From: Lethocerus indicus
Lineage: Eukaryota > Arthropoda > Insecta > Hemiptera > Belostomatidae
DNA: 64,000 nucleotides
Reading direction: 5' to 3'
NCBI GenBank assembly: GCA_019843655.1
Contig: JACDQD010000002.1
Span: 12,671,154 to 12,735,153, forward strand
Shown here: piece after piece, positions 37,401-45,591 of the stretch
How positions within the stretch are numbered: position 1 is the stretch's first letter
Layout: every line of letters starts with the position of its first letter
The notes under the pieces: model-generated
What the model was told of the DNA's origin: nothing
The model's database searches: none
Seen by the model: the letters and a program-made list of their open reading frames with translations, nothing else
Program-made: the position numbers and the translations under genes

Positions 37401-39558
37401 AATGTAAGTAGATGGATAATAAGATATAATAATAATGTAAGCATCTCAGTTATTATTGTACGTATCATAATATCCTTCTTATGTGATATTCAATAGGGAT
37501 AGAAGGTGAAACTTACCCTTATCCAAACTGATTAAGTCGCAAAGTTCATTATCTAAAAAAAACAACATATAGAATTTAATAATATATCGGGGCGCATAAC
37601 GGCGACAGCCATATTGCGCTATATAAATATACCTTCATTGAATATTTAATTTTCACTCAAAAAAATTAAATGCTACTGTCACCACATACCTTCGGCATTG
37701 TAATTTATACGTGATAGAATTTATATGATTATACTGTAGAGCAGTCATGGGCAAACTATAGTCCGCAGGCCCCCTGAAATGTTATATTCGGCCCGCGCGA
37801 CATTATTCGTAATTTGAGGAATAAAACAGAATACGGACTATAAGAAAAATAAATACACTCCTCTTTTTTCCCCTCTTTCTTATTATATCAGTGACGACAT
37901 AAAAATTAATTGACTTATCCTAGATATTGGAATGTTATGTTGAGAGTGAAAGGCACTGGCTGCTGGCAACTTGGTAGCGAAGAGTAAGACTGGCAACGGA
38001 GCCCCCTCAAAGTAGCTACCCCCTAAACCGCGGCTGGATATCGAAAAACGTTTCTTTATTCTGACCTGTCTTAGCGATGTTGCGTTGCTAGTTTTAGTCT
38101 GCATATTGTGAAAAAGTTCAGCACGGTGTTATCTAAGAAAAGTATTGTTGATTCTGAGCGGACTTATTTGAGTACTGGTTCCCTGTTTGTGTTAATAACA
38201 TTGTATATATGTCTGTTATTCTTAATCATTTTCATTCTATTGTATAGTACTTTTTTGTCAGTTGTATTCATGATTTATAGGTATGGTAGGTATGCAGTCG
38301 CTATCGTTTTTTTATTGTTCAGTATTTGTCTGCTTTCTATTCGTAACTTATTTTCAACTCTGGGCATTGTTGTAGTATAATTTAAACTTGATTTAATTTA
38401 AGCACAAATGTTCGTTGAACGAACGGGTTCGGTGAAGTCTTCGCACCAAACTACGATATATTGTTCGGCAAAATGTACCCTAAATTGTTTATTTCGTCAA
38501 GGAATAAATATTGTCCCGATTAAAATAATGCACACTTAACAATCAATCAAACACGGACATCAAATACGGATGAAACTGTAATAATAACCTGAGAGAATTC
38601 GTTATTGATAAGGTCGGATAATTACAATATAACAAAGAATCATTAGTACAAAACGAAAGAAGAATTTCCGAAATGTATATAATTTTAAATTATGTTTAAT
38701 AATATTTACCGAAAATATTATTTATATGCAATTGAATACTAACATTTTTTATTTTTTCTCACTGTGAATAAGTGATTGTCTTCGTAATAATTACGTTGGA
38801 GTCTAATAGTAATCGCCGTTTTTCCGCTAAAATCATACTCGGTTACTGGCACACACATGTTATACCAATCATTATCAACAGTAACGCATACATCGGCCTG
38901 AAAACAAAACTTGTAGTGAATGCAATAGATACGAAACAGTTACTGTACAAACTGCTACTGTAACTCAGTAAATCTTTGGGATTACCAAAGTAAATTTGAA
39001 ATAACATATTAATAATATATTTTTAATGGTTTAGACTGTATCATTTTAAACTCTGGAACGTCAATACAAATTGGACTTGCGATTCAATGTCACAAATAGG
39101 CGACCGGACTAGGTAAGCGGGTTCCTTAGGACAGAAAATCACTCGAGTCACGATTGACGTTCATCGCTTACTTTTTAACTCGCAAGGGTAAATAATGCCG
39201 TCGTGCAAGGGGATAAAAGTACAATATTTTGTTTATAAACCATATTTCCATTCAAATTATAGTCACTGCAACAGTGTTTTAGAAGTTATTATATATATTA
39301 CTTTTTAAGAAAACAATATACCATTCAAATACTAGTGACATAGAAATTGATCAAAGATATTTAATATAACTCACAAACCAAACTCCACAAGTTAGAAAAA
39401 GACATTAAAACATACCTCCGTCCTGTCAATTTCTAGATAATTAAACTGGTACAGCGGAGAAGGGTTAAGTCGCAATGTTACGTCGCAATCCTCATATTCC
39501 ATCCACGTTATAACTATCGTTTCATTTACAATCGTTTCATCATCACATGTTACAGAAT
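21281..39558 (-). CDS. MAM-like/EGF/FN3 extracellular protein, receptor-phosphatase ectodomain-like (26 exons, 5' partial)
   Basis: Twenty-six exons with GT/AG junctions join in one frame, giving 1,249 residues plus a stop; the signal-peptide exon was not found. Order of modules: a beta-sandwich/MAM-like N-terminus (exons at 39.6-34.5 kb), three Cys-rich EGF-type modules (34.4-32.8 kb), six fibronectin III domains (32.6-22.5 kb) and the membrane-proximal region of receptor tyrosine phosphatases (22.7-21.3 kb). That last region shows YALQLY, YIAS and NNPLTSGRVYKL, matching family patterns of the type Y(I/V)AA and N.PL.PG..Y. Known relatives combine such ectodomains with a membrane span and PTP or kinase domains; here translation stops first. 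Likely secreted, perhaps GPI-linked through its hydrophobic end, or missing an unseen exon. FN3 exons follow a 1-0-1 phase pattern. Exact orthology is not claimed. Confidence 0.75.
22078..22268 (-). CDS. Exon y, membrane-proximal RPTP-type domain
   Basis: 191 bases, phase 1 to 0, donor CAG|GTGAGT. It reads TLVVVVEVENEEEEQEP and DDYIASIVKNAMGTNYFV. The Y-I-A-S/A and F-V strands match the receptor-phosphatase juxtamembrane ectodomain. A Glu-rich loop is inserted. Two acceptors lie two bases apart (CCAG and CCAGAG); the second keeps the frame. Confidence 0.7.
22458..22740 (-). CDS. Exon x, FN3 domain 6 end and start of membrane-proximal domain
   Basis: 283 bases, phase 0 to 1. It begins LTGLPTASTYALSVMAETVW (FN3 strand F), then enters a new domain with LEITWDN and GLIVYALQLY. 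The YALQLY strand is typical of the domain next to the membrane in receptor tyrosine phosphatases. The donor is C|GTTAAA, weak but frame-keeping. Confidence 0.78.
23234..23445 (-). CDS. Exon w, FN3 domain 6, first part
   Basis: 212 bases, phase 1 to 0. It reads PGKPENLVVNSVEANKIVLT then W, a near-consensus FN3 start (P-x-x-P-x-N-L-x-V). The donor GAG|GTCATA is atypical but is the only one that keeps the frame with exon x. Confidence 0.8.
23939..24077 (-). CDS. Exon v, FN3 domain 5, C-terminal part
   Basis: 139 bases, phase 0 to 1. It reads CFKVSARNVKVDEDGEPAYV then TARTKEG, the last FN3 strand followed by a linker. An insertion with two Cys (LCKRV, DKCF) precedes it. Confidence 0.7.
24354..24580 (-). 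CDS. Exon u, FN3 domain 5, first part
   Basis: 227 bases, phase 1 to 0. It reads PGPVRELTVYKMSRQSVGLR then W, and later TITNLRSDTTYNIS, which is strand F. It carries more of the domain than the other first-half exons and includes two extra cysteines (CLPWPAYYC). Confidence 0.82.
26017..26194 (-). CDS. Exon t, FN3 domain 4, second half
   Basis: 178 bases, phase 0 to 1. It contains LSELRPSTNYTLEIYLRNTA and INFTTAPN, a clear strand F/G pair. A Helitron relic sits in the intron between the two halves of this domain. Confidence 0.82.
26608..26972 (+). pseudogene. Helitron Pif1-type helicase relic
   Basis: The plus strand reads NFLHIPGGTGRTF, a Walker A motif of the Pif1-like helicase carried by Helitrons (family pattern A-P-G-G-T-G-K-T-F) with the Lys changed to Arg. 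It continues with NDLALAILSLAPVA, GVRIAHSAMKL and, after frame damage, LDGTLQDLRQNNQLM, all in the order found in intact helicases. It lies in the intron that splits FN3 domain 4, antisense to the host gene. No rolling-circle (Rep) motif or Helitron 3' hairpin was identified, so the element is a fragment. Confidence 0.65.
27602..27732 (-). CDS. Exon s, FN3 domain 4, first half
   Basis: 131 bases, phase 1 to 0. It reads VTNTTALVSWSRPDDC and ends GFNYHLK, the classical B-C strand signature. The donor is AAG|GTTAAT. Confidence 0.78.
28212..28392 (-). CDS. Exon r, FN3 domain 3, second half
   Basis: 181 bases, phase 0 to 1, acceptor TTTTGTAG. It reads FGLRPFRRYWAAVQN and QVVSFTTYPK, with the strand F Tyr in L-R-P-x-x-x-Y-W-x-x-V. 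Confidence 0.72.
28788..28900 (-). CDS. Exon q, FN3 domain 3, first half
   Basis: 113 bases, phase 1 to 0. It reads NVSEDNTVTVTWNTDEE and ends SFNVTYS, the FN3 B and C strands with the invariant Trp. Confidence 0.78.
29696..29912 (-). CDS. Exon p, FN3 domain 2, second half
   Basis: 217 bases, phase 0 to 1. It contains MPLTPGITYRARVRQISEDG, a textbook FN3 strand F (L-x-P-G-x-x-Y-x-x-R-V), then FSNIVQFKTDE. The upstream intron carries the piggyBac element. Confidence 0.82.
29941..30741 (+). mobile_element. Non-autonomous piggyBac element with TTAA target duplication
   Basis: TTAA at 29941-29944 and 30738-30741 flank a 793-bp element. The terminal inverted repeats are CCACTTGACATACAA (29945-29959) and TTGTATATCAAGTGG (30723-30737), matching at 14 of 15 positions. 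TTAA duplication is the hallmark of piggyBac. Just inside the left end are two near-identical 19-bp palindromes, at 29960-29978 and 30005-30023. Inside lies a shortened transposase frame. The element is inserted in the intron between exons o and p of the minus-strand gene. Confidence 0.9.
30236..30586 (+). pseudogene. Internally deleted piggyBac transposase remnant
   Basis: From ATG at 30236 the frame reads an acidic start (ALYESDDESLLG), hits TAA at 30311-30313, then continues in the same frame into the C-terminal Cys-rich finger: RCHVCMKHN, WQCKTC and CFEKYHT. This is the PGBD C-terminal zinc-binding pattern. The catalytic Asp-containing core between the two ends is absent, so the copy cannot transpose by itself. 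Confidence 0.8.
31163..31224 (-). CDS. Exon o, FN3 domain 2, first half
   Basis: 62 bases, phase 1 to 0, acceptor TTTCTAG and donor ACT|GTAAGT. It reads SQSIKMTVHIMKDSAVLVWT, the FN3 B-strand pattern ending V-x-V-x-W. Confidence 0.65.
31349..31405. repeat. (TA)n microsatellite next to a splice donor
   Basis: About 28 TA units ending some 18 bases from the 5' splice site of exon n of the minus-strand gene. Confidence 0.95.
31424..31613 (-). CDS. Exon n, FN3 domain 1, second half
   Basis: 190 bases, phase 0 to 1. It shows W (SEWNF) then ITNLSSGVHYQTRIILFT, the L-x-P/S-G-x-x-Y-x-x-R/V signature of FN3 strand F. The donor CATT|GTGAGT lies about 18 bases from a (TA)n microsatellite. Confidence 0.75.
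32076..32240. repeat. Foldback repeat, copy A
   Basis: GTAGATTTCGTGT near 32091 is repeated in inverted form as ACACGAAATCTAC near 32175-32187, and the match extends inward (GTTCTGTCTC against GAGACGGAAAC). The direct repeat GTAGATTATTGG flanks the structure at about 32076 and 32229. Part of the interior reappears, inverted, at 39.65 kb. It is probably a MITE or foldback element of unknown family. Confidence 0.6.
32479..32600 (-). CDS. Exon m, FN3 domain 1, first half
   Basis: 122 bases, phase 1 to 0, acceptor CGTCCAG and donor AAG|GTGAGC. It reads RYVHLSVGPMVVQAG and ends SYFRIEYK, the A-C strands of an FN3 or Ig-like fold. Confidence 0.68.
32844..32981 (-). CDS. Exon l, Cys-rich EGF/laminin-type module
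   Basis: 138 bases, phase 1 to 1. It reads ACDKGSWGAGCAFSCGMC, then GCDRYTGYCTNSCKSGY and LC. It has the same W-G-x-G-C opening as exon k, so the two probably arose by tandem duplication. Confidence 0.78.
34047..34187 (-). CDS. Exon k, Tie-type EGF module
   Basis: 141 bases, phase 1 to 1. It reads VCGHNRWGKGCRYHC and ends CTCPTGYSGPFCNL. The W-G-x-G-C-x-x-x-C start followed by C-x-C-P-x-G-Y-x-G-x-x-C is the arrangement of Tie and MEGF/laminin-type EGF repeats. The plus-strand frame at the same place is only its antisense shadow. Confidence 0.8.
34316..34399 (-). CDS. Exon j, EGF-like module
   Basis: 84 bases, phase 1 to 1. It reads KCENGGAYINNKCYCPPGFD then GSNC, a compact EGF pattern (C-x-NGG-x-C-x-C-PPGF-x-G-x-x-C). 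The donor is AAAAG|GTTACT, weaker than its neighbours'. Confidence 0.75.
34485..34553 (-). CDS. Exon i, linker
   Basis: 69 bases, phase 1 to 1, bounded by TTTTTCAG and TTGA|GTAAGA. It encodes a Thr/Ser-rich spacer (RTILETNVTRMPVLTHSS) between the MAM-like region and the EGF modules. Confidence 0.55.
   Translation of the reverse strand, partial: PMNPGQFSKQMSLVCRYSPIAV
34660..34795 (-). CDS. Exon h, end of the MAM-like domain
   Basis: 136 bases, phase 0 to 1, acceptor TTTCCAG. It encodes a conserved Trp (LQWKEH) and then VKLRVTLENSEGMYISKLLG with a Cys, where MAM domains have W-x(4-6) and a closing G-x-I-x-L-D-D strand. It pairs with exon g as one split domain. Confidence 0.6.
35376..35497 (-). 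CDS. Exon g, MAM-like core
   Basis: It encodes VCLVIEYYLT, then INVMLVAYATSDEEVLLYAG, which fits the MAM pattern of C-L-x-F/I-x-Y-Y followed by short strands. The donor is ACA|GTTAGT (phase 0). The acceptor used here (AAAAAG, edge 35,497) keeps the frame with exon f; a better-looking TTGCAG ten bases upstream (edge 35,507) would shift the frame, so this boundary is uncertain. Confidence 0.55.
35810..35914 (-). CDS. Exon f, start of the MAM-like domain
   Basis: 105 bases, phase 1 to 1, acceptor GATTTCAG and donor ATAG|GTAAGA. It reads LPTWDTPSNLPSDNAYGTNW, resembling the loop before the first conserved Cys of MAM-type beta sandwiches. Confidence 0.6.
36003..36122 (-). CDS. Exon e of the MAM-like/EGF/FN3 gene
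   Basis: 120 bases, phase 1 to 1, between CCGTTACAG and GTTC|GTAAGT. It encodes a segment ending in TASACFNYSVV. No catalytic motif is present. Confidence 0.6.
36363..36460. repeat. Dispersed repeat, copy 2
   Basis: Same family as 17935-18045, best preserved around CTCGTTTCCGAG and AAGCACCCTGTC. It lies in the intron between exons d and e. Flanks differ from copy 1. Confidence 0.45.
36891..36959 (-). CDS. Exon d of the MAM-like/EGF/FN3 gene
   Basis: 69 bases, phase 1 to 1, between TTTACAG and TTCG|GTAAGT. It reads VSASFENGIIIF then RPENTWKLAF, part of the N-terminal beta-sandwich region. Confidence 0.6.
37517..37552 (-). CDS. Exon c, 36-bp microexon
   Basis: Bounded by TTTTTTAG and AAGG|GTAAGT. 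Only one frame is open, reading NELCDLISLDK, entered and left in phase 1. It sits between a hAT-like relic and exon d. The short length lowers confidence, but both splice sites are strong and the phase fits both neighbours. Confidence 0.5.
37742..38165 (+). pseudogene. hAT-like transposon relic
   Basis: It begins CAGTCATGGGCAAACTATAG, like hAT ends of the CAG...GGGCAAACT type, followed by a segment rich in CGGCCCGC. At 38.13-38.16 kb the plus strand reads LSKKSIVDSERTYL, resembling the start of GTF2IRD2-type hAT transposases (S-K-K-R-K-V-D-S-E). The rest of the transposase is gone or unrecognisable. It lies in the intron between exons b and c. Confidence 0.45.
38744..38897 (-). CDS. Exon b of the MAM-like/EGF/FN3 gene
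   Basis: It starts after TTTTCAG with ADVCVTVDNDWYNMC. The donor chosen is AAAAAAT|GTTAGT, which leaves phase 1 and joins exon c in frame. A nearer GTGAGA donor at 38,761-38,762 would break the frame with exon c and also the phase-1 pattern of the neighbouring exons. Confidence 0.55.
39416..39558 (-). CDS. Exon a of the MAM-like/EGF/FN3 gene (first exon found)
   Basis: Acceptor TTTCAG and donor GAG|GTATGT bound 47 codons, entered in phase 1 and left in phase 0. It encodes a Cys-containing beta-strand-rich segment (SVTCDDETIV, WMEYEDCDVTL). Because it starts mid-codon, at least one upstream exon with the signal peptide must lie above 39,558. Confidence 0.6.
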
Positions 39559-39651
39559 CTGAAAGAACATTTAATTATGTTACAGTTTAAATTATGTACT
39601 CATTCATTTGTCAATCTTCCATAAAATTAATTTTCTTACTGAAACCGTTCT

Positions 39652-39750
39652 AGCAAAAGACCAAACCAGCGAGAGGAGACAGAAGAACACAAAATCAAAG
39701 TTATTCCAAACCCTCGCAGACCACAAAACTGGTATTCTAAAATATTTTAT
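39652..39750. repeat. Foldback repeat, copy B
   Basis: TAGCAAAAGACCAAACCAGC and GAGAGGAGACAGAA are the reverse complement of copy A (32.10-32.14 kb). The segment that follows, TATTCCAAACCCTCGCAGAC and CACAAAACTGGTATTCTAAA, matches copy A's right flank in the same orientation. Only one arm of the foldback is present here. It lies just upstream (in gene orientation) of exon a. Confidence 0.6.
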
Positions 39751-42341
39751 TAATACAAATTTTATTTTCGGCGAGAAATAAATTACACTTAAAAATCAAA
39801 CAAATATCATTTAACAACACAAAATGATATAAGATCAGATCACGAGAAGCCGGGAGGAACACCTGAACTGAACCCTCATACGGTCGGCCTATCTCCCTCC
39901 ACGATAAGGAATAGGCGAGGTCTAATAGAGCAACAACCATAAACCCTCTCAGCCTCTAAGGCTGTAAACATTCATTCCCAGTTTCGCGATCCGACTAACT
40001 TTTAGCATTTTTTCTCTCTTTCAAATAAACTAACAGTTTTAATCTAATTTAGAAATGGTAGTGAACGACTAGAACCAGGGGCACAAGATCGACAGCATGA
40101 TCGAGGAAATAAATTTATTTCCGGAGCAAATCGCCGATCTCGATCGGTTCCAGGGGAGAGACCAGGCCGGAGGGCCAACTGGATGAAACGACACCGAGGC
40201 TGTTGACCTCCAGTCTTATAGACCGCATCGAGTTTTCAGTGGGAACTTTAGTGTCGGGTTGACGTGAGGGGGCGGGGGAGAGGCTAGAAAGAAACTTAGA
40301 GGCGGGGGGGGTCTTGACACTTGCCGAGGCCGTGTTATTAGCCGAATGGAACTACGGAGAGTGTTTACGCGATTACTCCGTCCGAGTACACGATGTGCTC
40401 ATTGTGTATTGTGGGCCGCCTTCCTCCCTCGCCTTGTAAAGGAGCCCCGGCCACCGCCGGACACAGAGGCCACCTCGCCGCACAACTTCTACAGTAGCAC
40501 TGCAGCCGGTACCAGGAGCAATTCCGATCCACAAAAGAAGACTGATGTACTCAATGTAGAGGAAAACTGGGTGCAAGGGAGCAAACCCCGAATAAATAGA
40601 AGCAGGAAAAGGAATGTGGAAATTCACTTAAGAGATGAGAAGTCTAGCTCAACTTCAGATGATATAAATAACCTATTACTTATAAAATAGGGTAGGGATT
40701 TATTTACCGGATAATAAGCAATACAGTGGCCAAATATGGTGTCTAATCGGTATGCCGAATCGGAGAATCCGACACACAGTCACGTAACAAGATGCTGCTA
40801 AAGAGTTTCCCTTGTATAACACTAAAGTTCCGGAGTTAGAGTTGGCGTACTGCACGCGATACATATTTAGTTATCATACATATTAAGAAACGAGCTTTTG
40901 TTCAGAGTACATACAGTAATATAATTTATAATATTTATATATTAAAAAACAAGAGGAATACGTCATTGGTATTTCCCATCACTATTGCTGCTACTATATG
41001 CTAATAATGGCCACACAAACTAATTGGAACCCAATAATCATAACTCCGTAATACTGCTCGGTGTTATACCATAACTGGGATATTGATTATACCCGACAAC
41101 AGGAGAAGCAACTCATTTTCACATTTTGAAAAACTACTTAGAGTATAGTTAAAATGTTACTAAGAGAAAATAGTCTTTACGAATTACTGAAATTATGAAA
41201 AGTATTGCATACATTACGTTTGACTATGAAGTATACGTACAATATTCTAAACTGGACGCGATAATATTCGCTGAAAGTAACATGGCCAGAAATAACGGGC
41301 AATATAACTTAATACCCATCTTCACTGGGGCCGACTTGAGCGGTTGAACGAAAATGATCGTAGTTAGCAAAGAACTGAGACTAGCTATTTATCTTATCTC
41401 CACCATTCTGGACCTTGAACCGCTGACGCTTACTTCCGTCTACTCCTCTGATTCCGACTTCAGAACCGATAATTTGGATTCCAGAATCTTAATTCAGATT
41501 TAAAAAACACTTTTTTTGTAAATAATAACTTATCGTTATCATTTTTATTTTAATTCATAAGCATTTTAGTTTTTAAGCATAAGAATTACAAAAGTAATTA
41601 TGGCAGCCATATTGAAAACGAGGGAAATTATTACTTCTTGGGATATAGTACATATGATCAGTTTGCGTTCAACATGGGTACACCAGTAATATTCTATATA
41701 CGATTATGATTTAATTCAATGATACTTTAAAGTAACAAACTTAATCCAATATTCACAATGATGTTATATTCTACATTTAATTTCATAGCTAAATTATTTT
41801 TTCACCTATATTTCATATCCAATTATGCAATCCCTACATTATATACAGATTGTTGGCGTGTGAAGGTTAATTTGAATTTTTTATCCTGCCTGCTGGATAA
41901 TAGTATTTATAATGTGAGTAGCTTTGTTATTTATTTTATATTTGTTTATTTCTCTCGACTAGGGGTATTGCATGATATACTTATTGAATATACAGAATGA
42001 GTAAGTTGTACAGTAATAGATACTTGCATAATATGTAGGACGGGAATCATTGTTTAACCTAATTTCTACCCCGCTCCACGCGTAATTCTTACATTAACAA
42101 TAATTAACAAATTTAGGATGTTAAATGTTATGTGTAGGATATAAATATATATGAATTTTAAATCTCGTCCAAATATTCAATGATTATAGTAGAGTATTTT
42201 ATGTGGTAATAAAATATTCTCACCCGGCTCGGATTCGTTCGCAAGTTTAACTGATTCGAAATGTAAAGCTGAAGGAGCAAGTGCAAATCTGCATAACTGA
42301 GTATGCCCGGCTCGGTATTACAAGCGCCGTTCTCTTTCGAC

Positions 42342-42371
42342 TATCATTTCCCATCCGGATGGGAAATGATA
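42342..42371. repeat. 30-bp perfect palindrome
   Basis: TATCATTTCCCATCC is followed directly by GGATGGGAAATGATA with no spacer and no mismatch. A direct repeat CCCGGCTCGG occurs upstream at 42224-42233 and 42306-42315. No element family was recognised. Confidence 0.8.
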
Positions 42372-45101
42372 AAAAACCGGAGATTACGCAAAAATGACTT
42401 TACTTTGGATGAGATAACATTATGAGGAAAGAATTTTAAGTACATAAATGACGACCTAGAAAGTATTCATTTAATGTTAGCCTATAGTATGTCATTATAA
42501 GTACCAGGGTAAGTGCCAATTTTGAATTTGATTGAATTTTTTTCTATCCAGTTTTGTAGGAGTTAGACAGTTTTTTGGATCCCAACAACTCAATTCTGCA
42601 TGCCTAGTTAGGTTTTTAAATACAATTGTAAATTAATTATCTGGTTATAAGTTATAATTGTCATCTGTTATCAAGAAGCTTCAGTAGCAATGTGCAATGG
42701 CATTTTGTTTTTTTATGTTTGAGTTTTGTATGTGGATTCTATCCAAGTACCATACTTATTTCTCAATAGAAAGGTAGGACCAGTTCAGGAAAATGGGAGG
42801 ACATGTTGCTCTTCTTAGTGTAAAAGTATCTTGATCACATTTTTCGCAATTGAATTTAATTCTCCATTTCCTGGACCGAAGGGAACGGAAATGCGGGACC
42901 GATGAGACCACCTTGTGGAACAACAGATATATATATATATATATACTGAGAAAGATCCCTACTACTCCCTAATTCTTCCTGGGTTCTTCTGAGAACCCGA
43001 GCTAAATAAAATACCACAATAAGTAGTTTATGAGTACTGTTGATGTAGTGTATCAGTCTCAGGTATGTTACTCATTTTATTAACATAAGGTGCCTACGTA
43101 CCCCATCAATACAGCAATCCTAGTAAGCATAATTTCTTTTTATATCTTAACTAAGAACTATATTTAAGAACTGACGATGGCATTATACCAAAACCAGCCA
43201 ACCAATGGGTTACAAATTATAAATATTGTTTTATATAGTTCCATCGCATAGTAATTTATTCAACGTTAAAACAGTATCTAGAAATAGTGCTTAAACAATC
43301 ATTTTAACCATAATATCTTATTAGCACAAATAAACATTTCAACCTTACGCTACTGTATTGTGCTACTACCTGCAGGAGTTCATTTGAACTTAACTGAATA
43401 AGTTCGGTAAATTGCCAACAGATATACTTAGTATACGTATTCTAAACGTACTGAAAGTCACCGATCATTCTCTGATAAACAATAATCACTGATAATTTCT
43501 GTATTATCATTTATTCACATAAATTACACGCATATAAAAAAACAATATAAATAAATCGGAAAATTTTTGAAAAATATTATCGCAAATATTTCAATGAAAA
43601 GAAATTATTGCAATGGCAATCGCTACTTCATTGGGGCAAATTCCATCAAGTGTGTCCTTTTATGGCGGCGTTCGTTCAAATCGAGTTATCTTTATTTGCC
43701 TCAGTAATTTATGGCCGGAGCTCAGATGCGAGAAAAACCACTTATCACTTAATTTTCTGTCAAAATTTACTCATTTAGTGGATTCAGGTGCCCTGATCAG
43801 TAAAACAAAATAAATTCCCACTTTTTGTAGTTCATTTATTTGGAACAAATGAAATTGTACATCTTCTTCGCTGGTTCAGTAGCATGCGGACTAATGACGT
43901 ACATATTTCAGATCCCCCCAAACTAACCGATACCATAACCAACTAACAAAAAATGGAATCAATCGGAAATCATACTTGCTGACATCATTATGTCATCTAC
44001 CTCAAAAACATCCCTTGACTAAAATAGAGACGAAACGAAGATGTATCGAGTCAATAAGTCATTTTCAGGGTATCATATGAAATTTGTTTTATATTTATGT
44101 TAGCCTTATGTCACAATATTATCGTATATGTATTGGTGGACCTGCACAAATACATACCTGTGTATATTGATGTTTAGTATTTAATTAAACTGTTTACGCA
44201 ACGAGTATTTCCGTTGTCGAAATTATATTAATTTCGTAGCCTGAACAGAATGAAACGCGGGAATGACACTTTTGTTTTCTGTTATTTTGAAAAAATGTAC
44301 AATAGGTTTACTGGAAGGTGAGATCATTGATAAGCATTTGTTTGATTATTAGGTTACACGAGGAGAACTAATGCCTTCTAGAATAGTTATACCGCCAACA
44401 GAGGGCATTCAAGACATTAGTCCTATGGATTTATAGGATTGTTTTTTATCACACATATTAATGAAAGTCATCACTTGGTTATTTCGTCAATTGGTAGACC
44501 GGTTTGGGAATAACGCTATCAGTGCCTACTGCTTGTTAAATTCCCTTTACAAAACAAACAATATGTATACTTAACAGTATATAAAATACATACAAACGAA
44601 TTCTACTACTTGTATAATTGTGGTAAAAAGAACCAGAGCTCTGTAAACGCTGGTAAACGGGTAATGGGTGCCTTTCTATTGGTTTGTATATGCACCTGAA
44701 TTTGACCGGCATTATAGTTGGGGGTGGTACGGGGGGTCCTCACTGGTAGGAGGGATTGGCACGTGTTATCCTTCTAAAATCGTCCTTCGGGTTCCCTTGT
44801 GTCCAATGTCCATTTATTACCTTTCCGTTGATATATTTACCTCGAAGGCATTTTCCACGATCTTCGTGCTGGCATTTGCAATTGATTTGAATATAGATCT
44901 GCAGTCGGTGAATGGACATGGCTGGTCTATTTCATGGTTTGCTTAGTGAGTATGGGTGAATATGTTGGCTATGTATCCCCAAACACAGTACGGAGAGCTA
45001 CATTGCTGTCCTGTCCTCTCAATATTCTTCCATAACGAAGTTTTAGAAGAAAGGACCCAAGAGATGATTTCCTTCTAGTATCTTATGCGTTTGTTTGTGT
45101 T

Positions 45102-45105
<4 letters not shown>

Positions 45106-45153
<48 letters not shown>
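45106..45153. repeat. (TA)n microsatellite
   Basis: About 24 TA units. It produces artificial Tyr-Ile frames on the minus strand. Confidence 0.95.
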
Positions 45154-45158
<5 letters not shown>

Positions 45159-45554
45159 GTAGTGCCTTCAATAGAAAGCATCCATGTGATTCGTGCAGTA
45201 GAGATGTCCGCCGTTTTTTGTCGATAGGTGCAATAATTGTGTACCTGGTGGCACAGATAGTTTTTCTGGTGTACAAATGTAAATAGCCTTCGACATTTCT
45301 CATTTCTGTATTTTCGTTCATACAATAATTTTTGATCGGATTGCATAAAAAGATGGTGTTACACTGCCTGCTGTAAAAAAAAAGATGCCGGTTTCCTAGG
45401 TAATTTTGAACCCCGGAACCCACCCGTGTGTGTGTGTTATTATATTGGTTGCCAAGTGAGGACAGTAGAGTAGCAGAGCGAACAGAACACAGTAACAGTG
45501 AACTTAGTGAAGAAGAAGTGTAATTTAATTTAGGTGAGGTGGGGTGGTAGATGT

Positions 45555-45587
45555 TAGGTGGTAGGTGGTAGGTGGTAGGTGGTAGGA
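45555..45587. repeat. GGTAGGT heptamer tandem repeat
   Basis: Four to five tandem copies of a 7-base GGTAGGT unit immediately upstream of the putative promoter. Strand asymmetry is strong: all G on the plus strand. Confidence 0.85.
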
Positions 45588-45591
45588 GGGA

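Larger units (their letters stand above)
39951..45590. other. Intergenic space between two divergent genes
   Basis: No recognised exon. A GC-rich block at 40.07-40.55 kb contains GGGGCGGGG and, on the minus strand, TCTATAAG (TATAAG at plus 40215-40220), a possible promoter for the minus-strand gene whose first exon is missing. The plus-strand frame at 40346-40690 (114 codons) has no recognisable motif. The rest is AT-rich, with a 30-bp palindrome at 42.34 kb. Confidence 0.4.

Noticed and set aside
38763..38897. Shorter version of exon b using the GTGAGA donor
   Set aside because: It would leave phase 0, whereas exon c is open only when entered in phase 1.
40346..40690. 114-codon plus-strand frame
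   Set aside because: No signal peptide, domain or splice pattern that I recognise; it lies in a GC-rich possible promoter block.
44668..44946. 92-codon plus-strand frame with hydrophobic residues
   Set aside because: No family match and no supporting splice signals; likely chance.
45043..45423. Minus-strand frames containing Tyr-Ile repeats (also near 31.3, 53.5, 58.3 and 62.1 kb)
   Set aside because: Produced by reading through (TA)n microsatellites.
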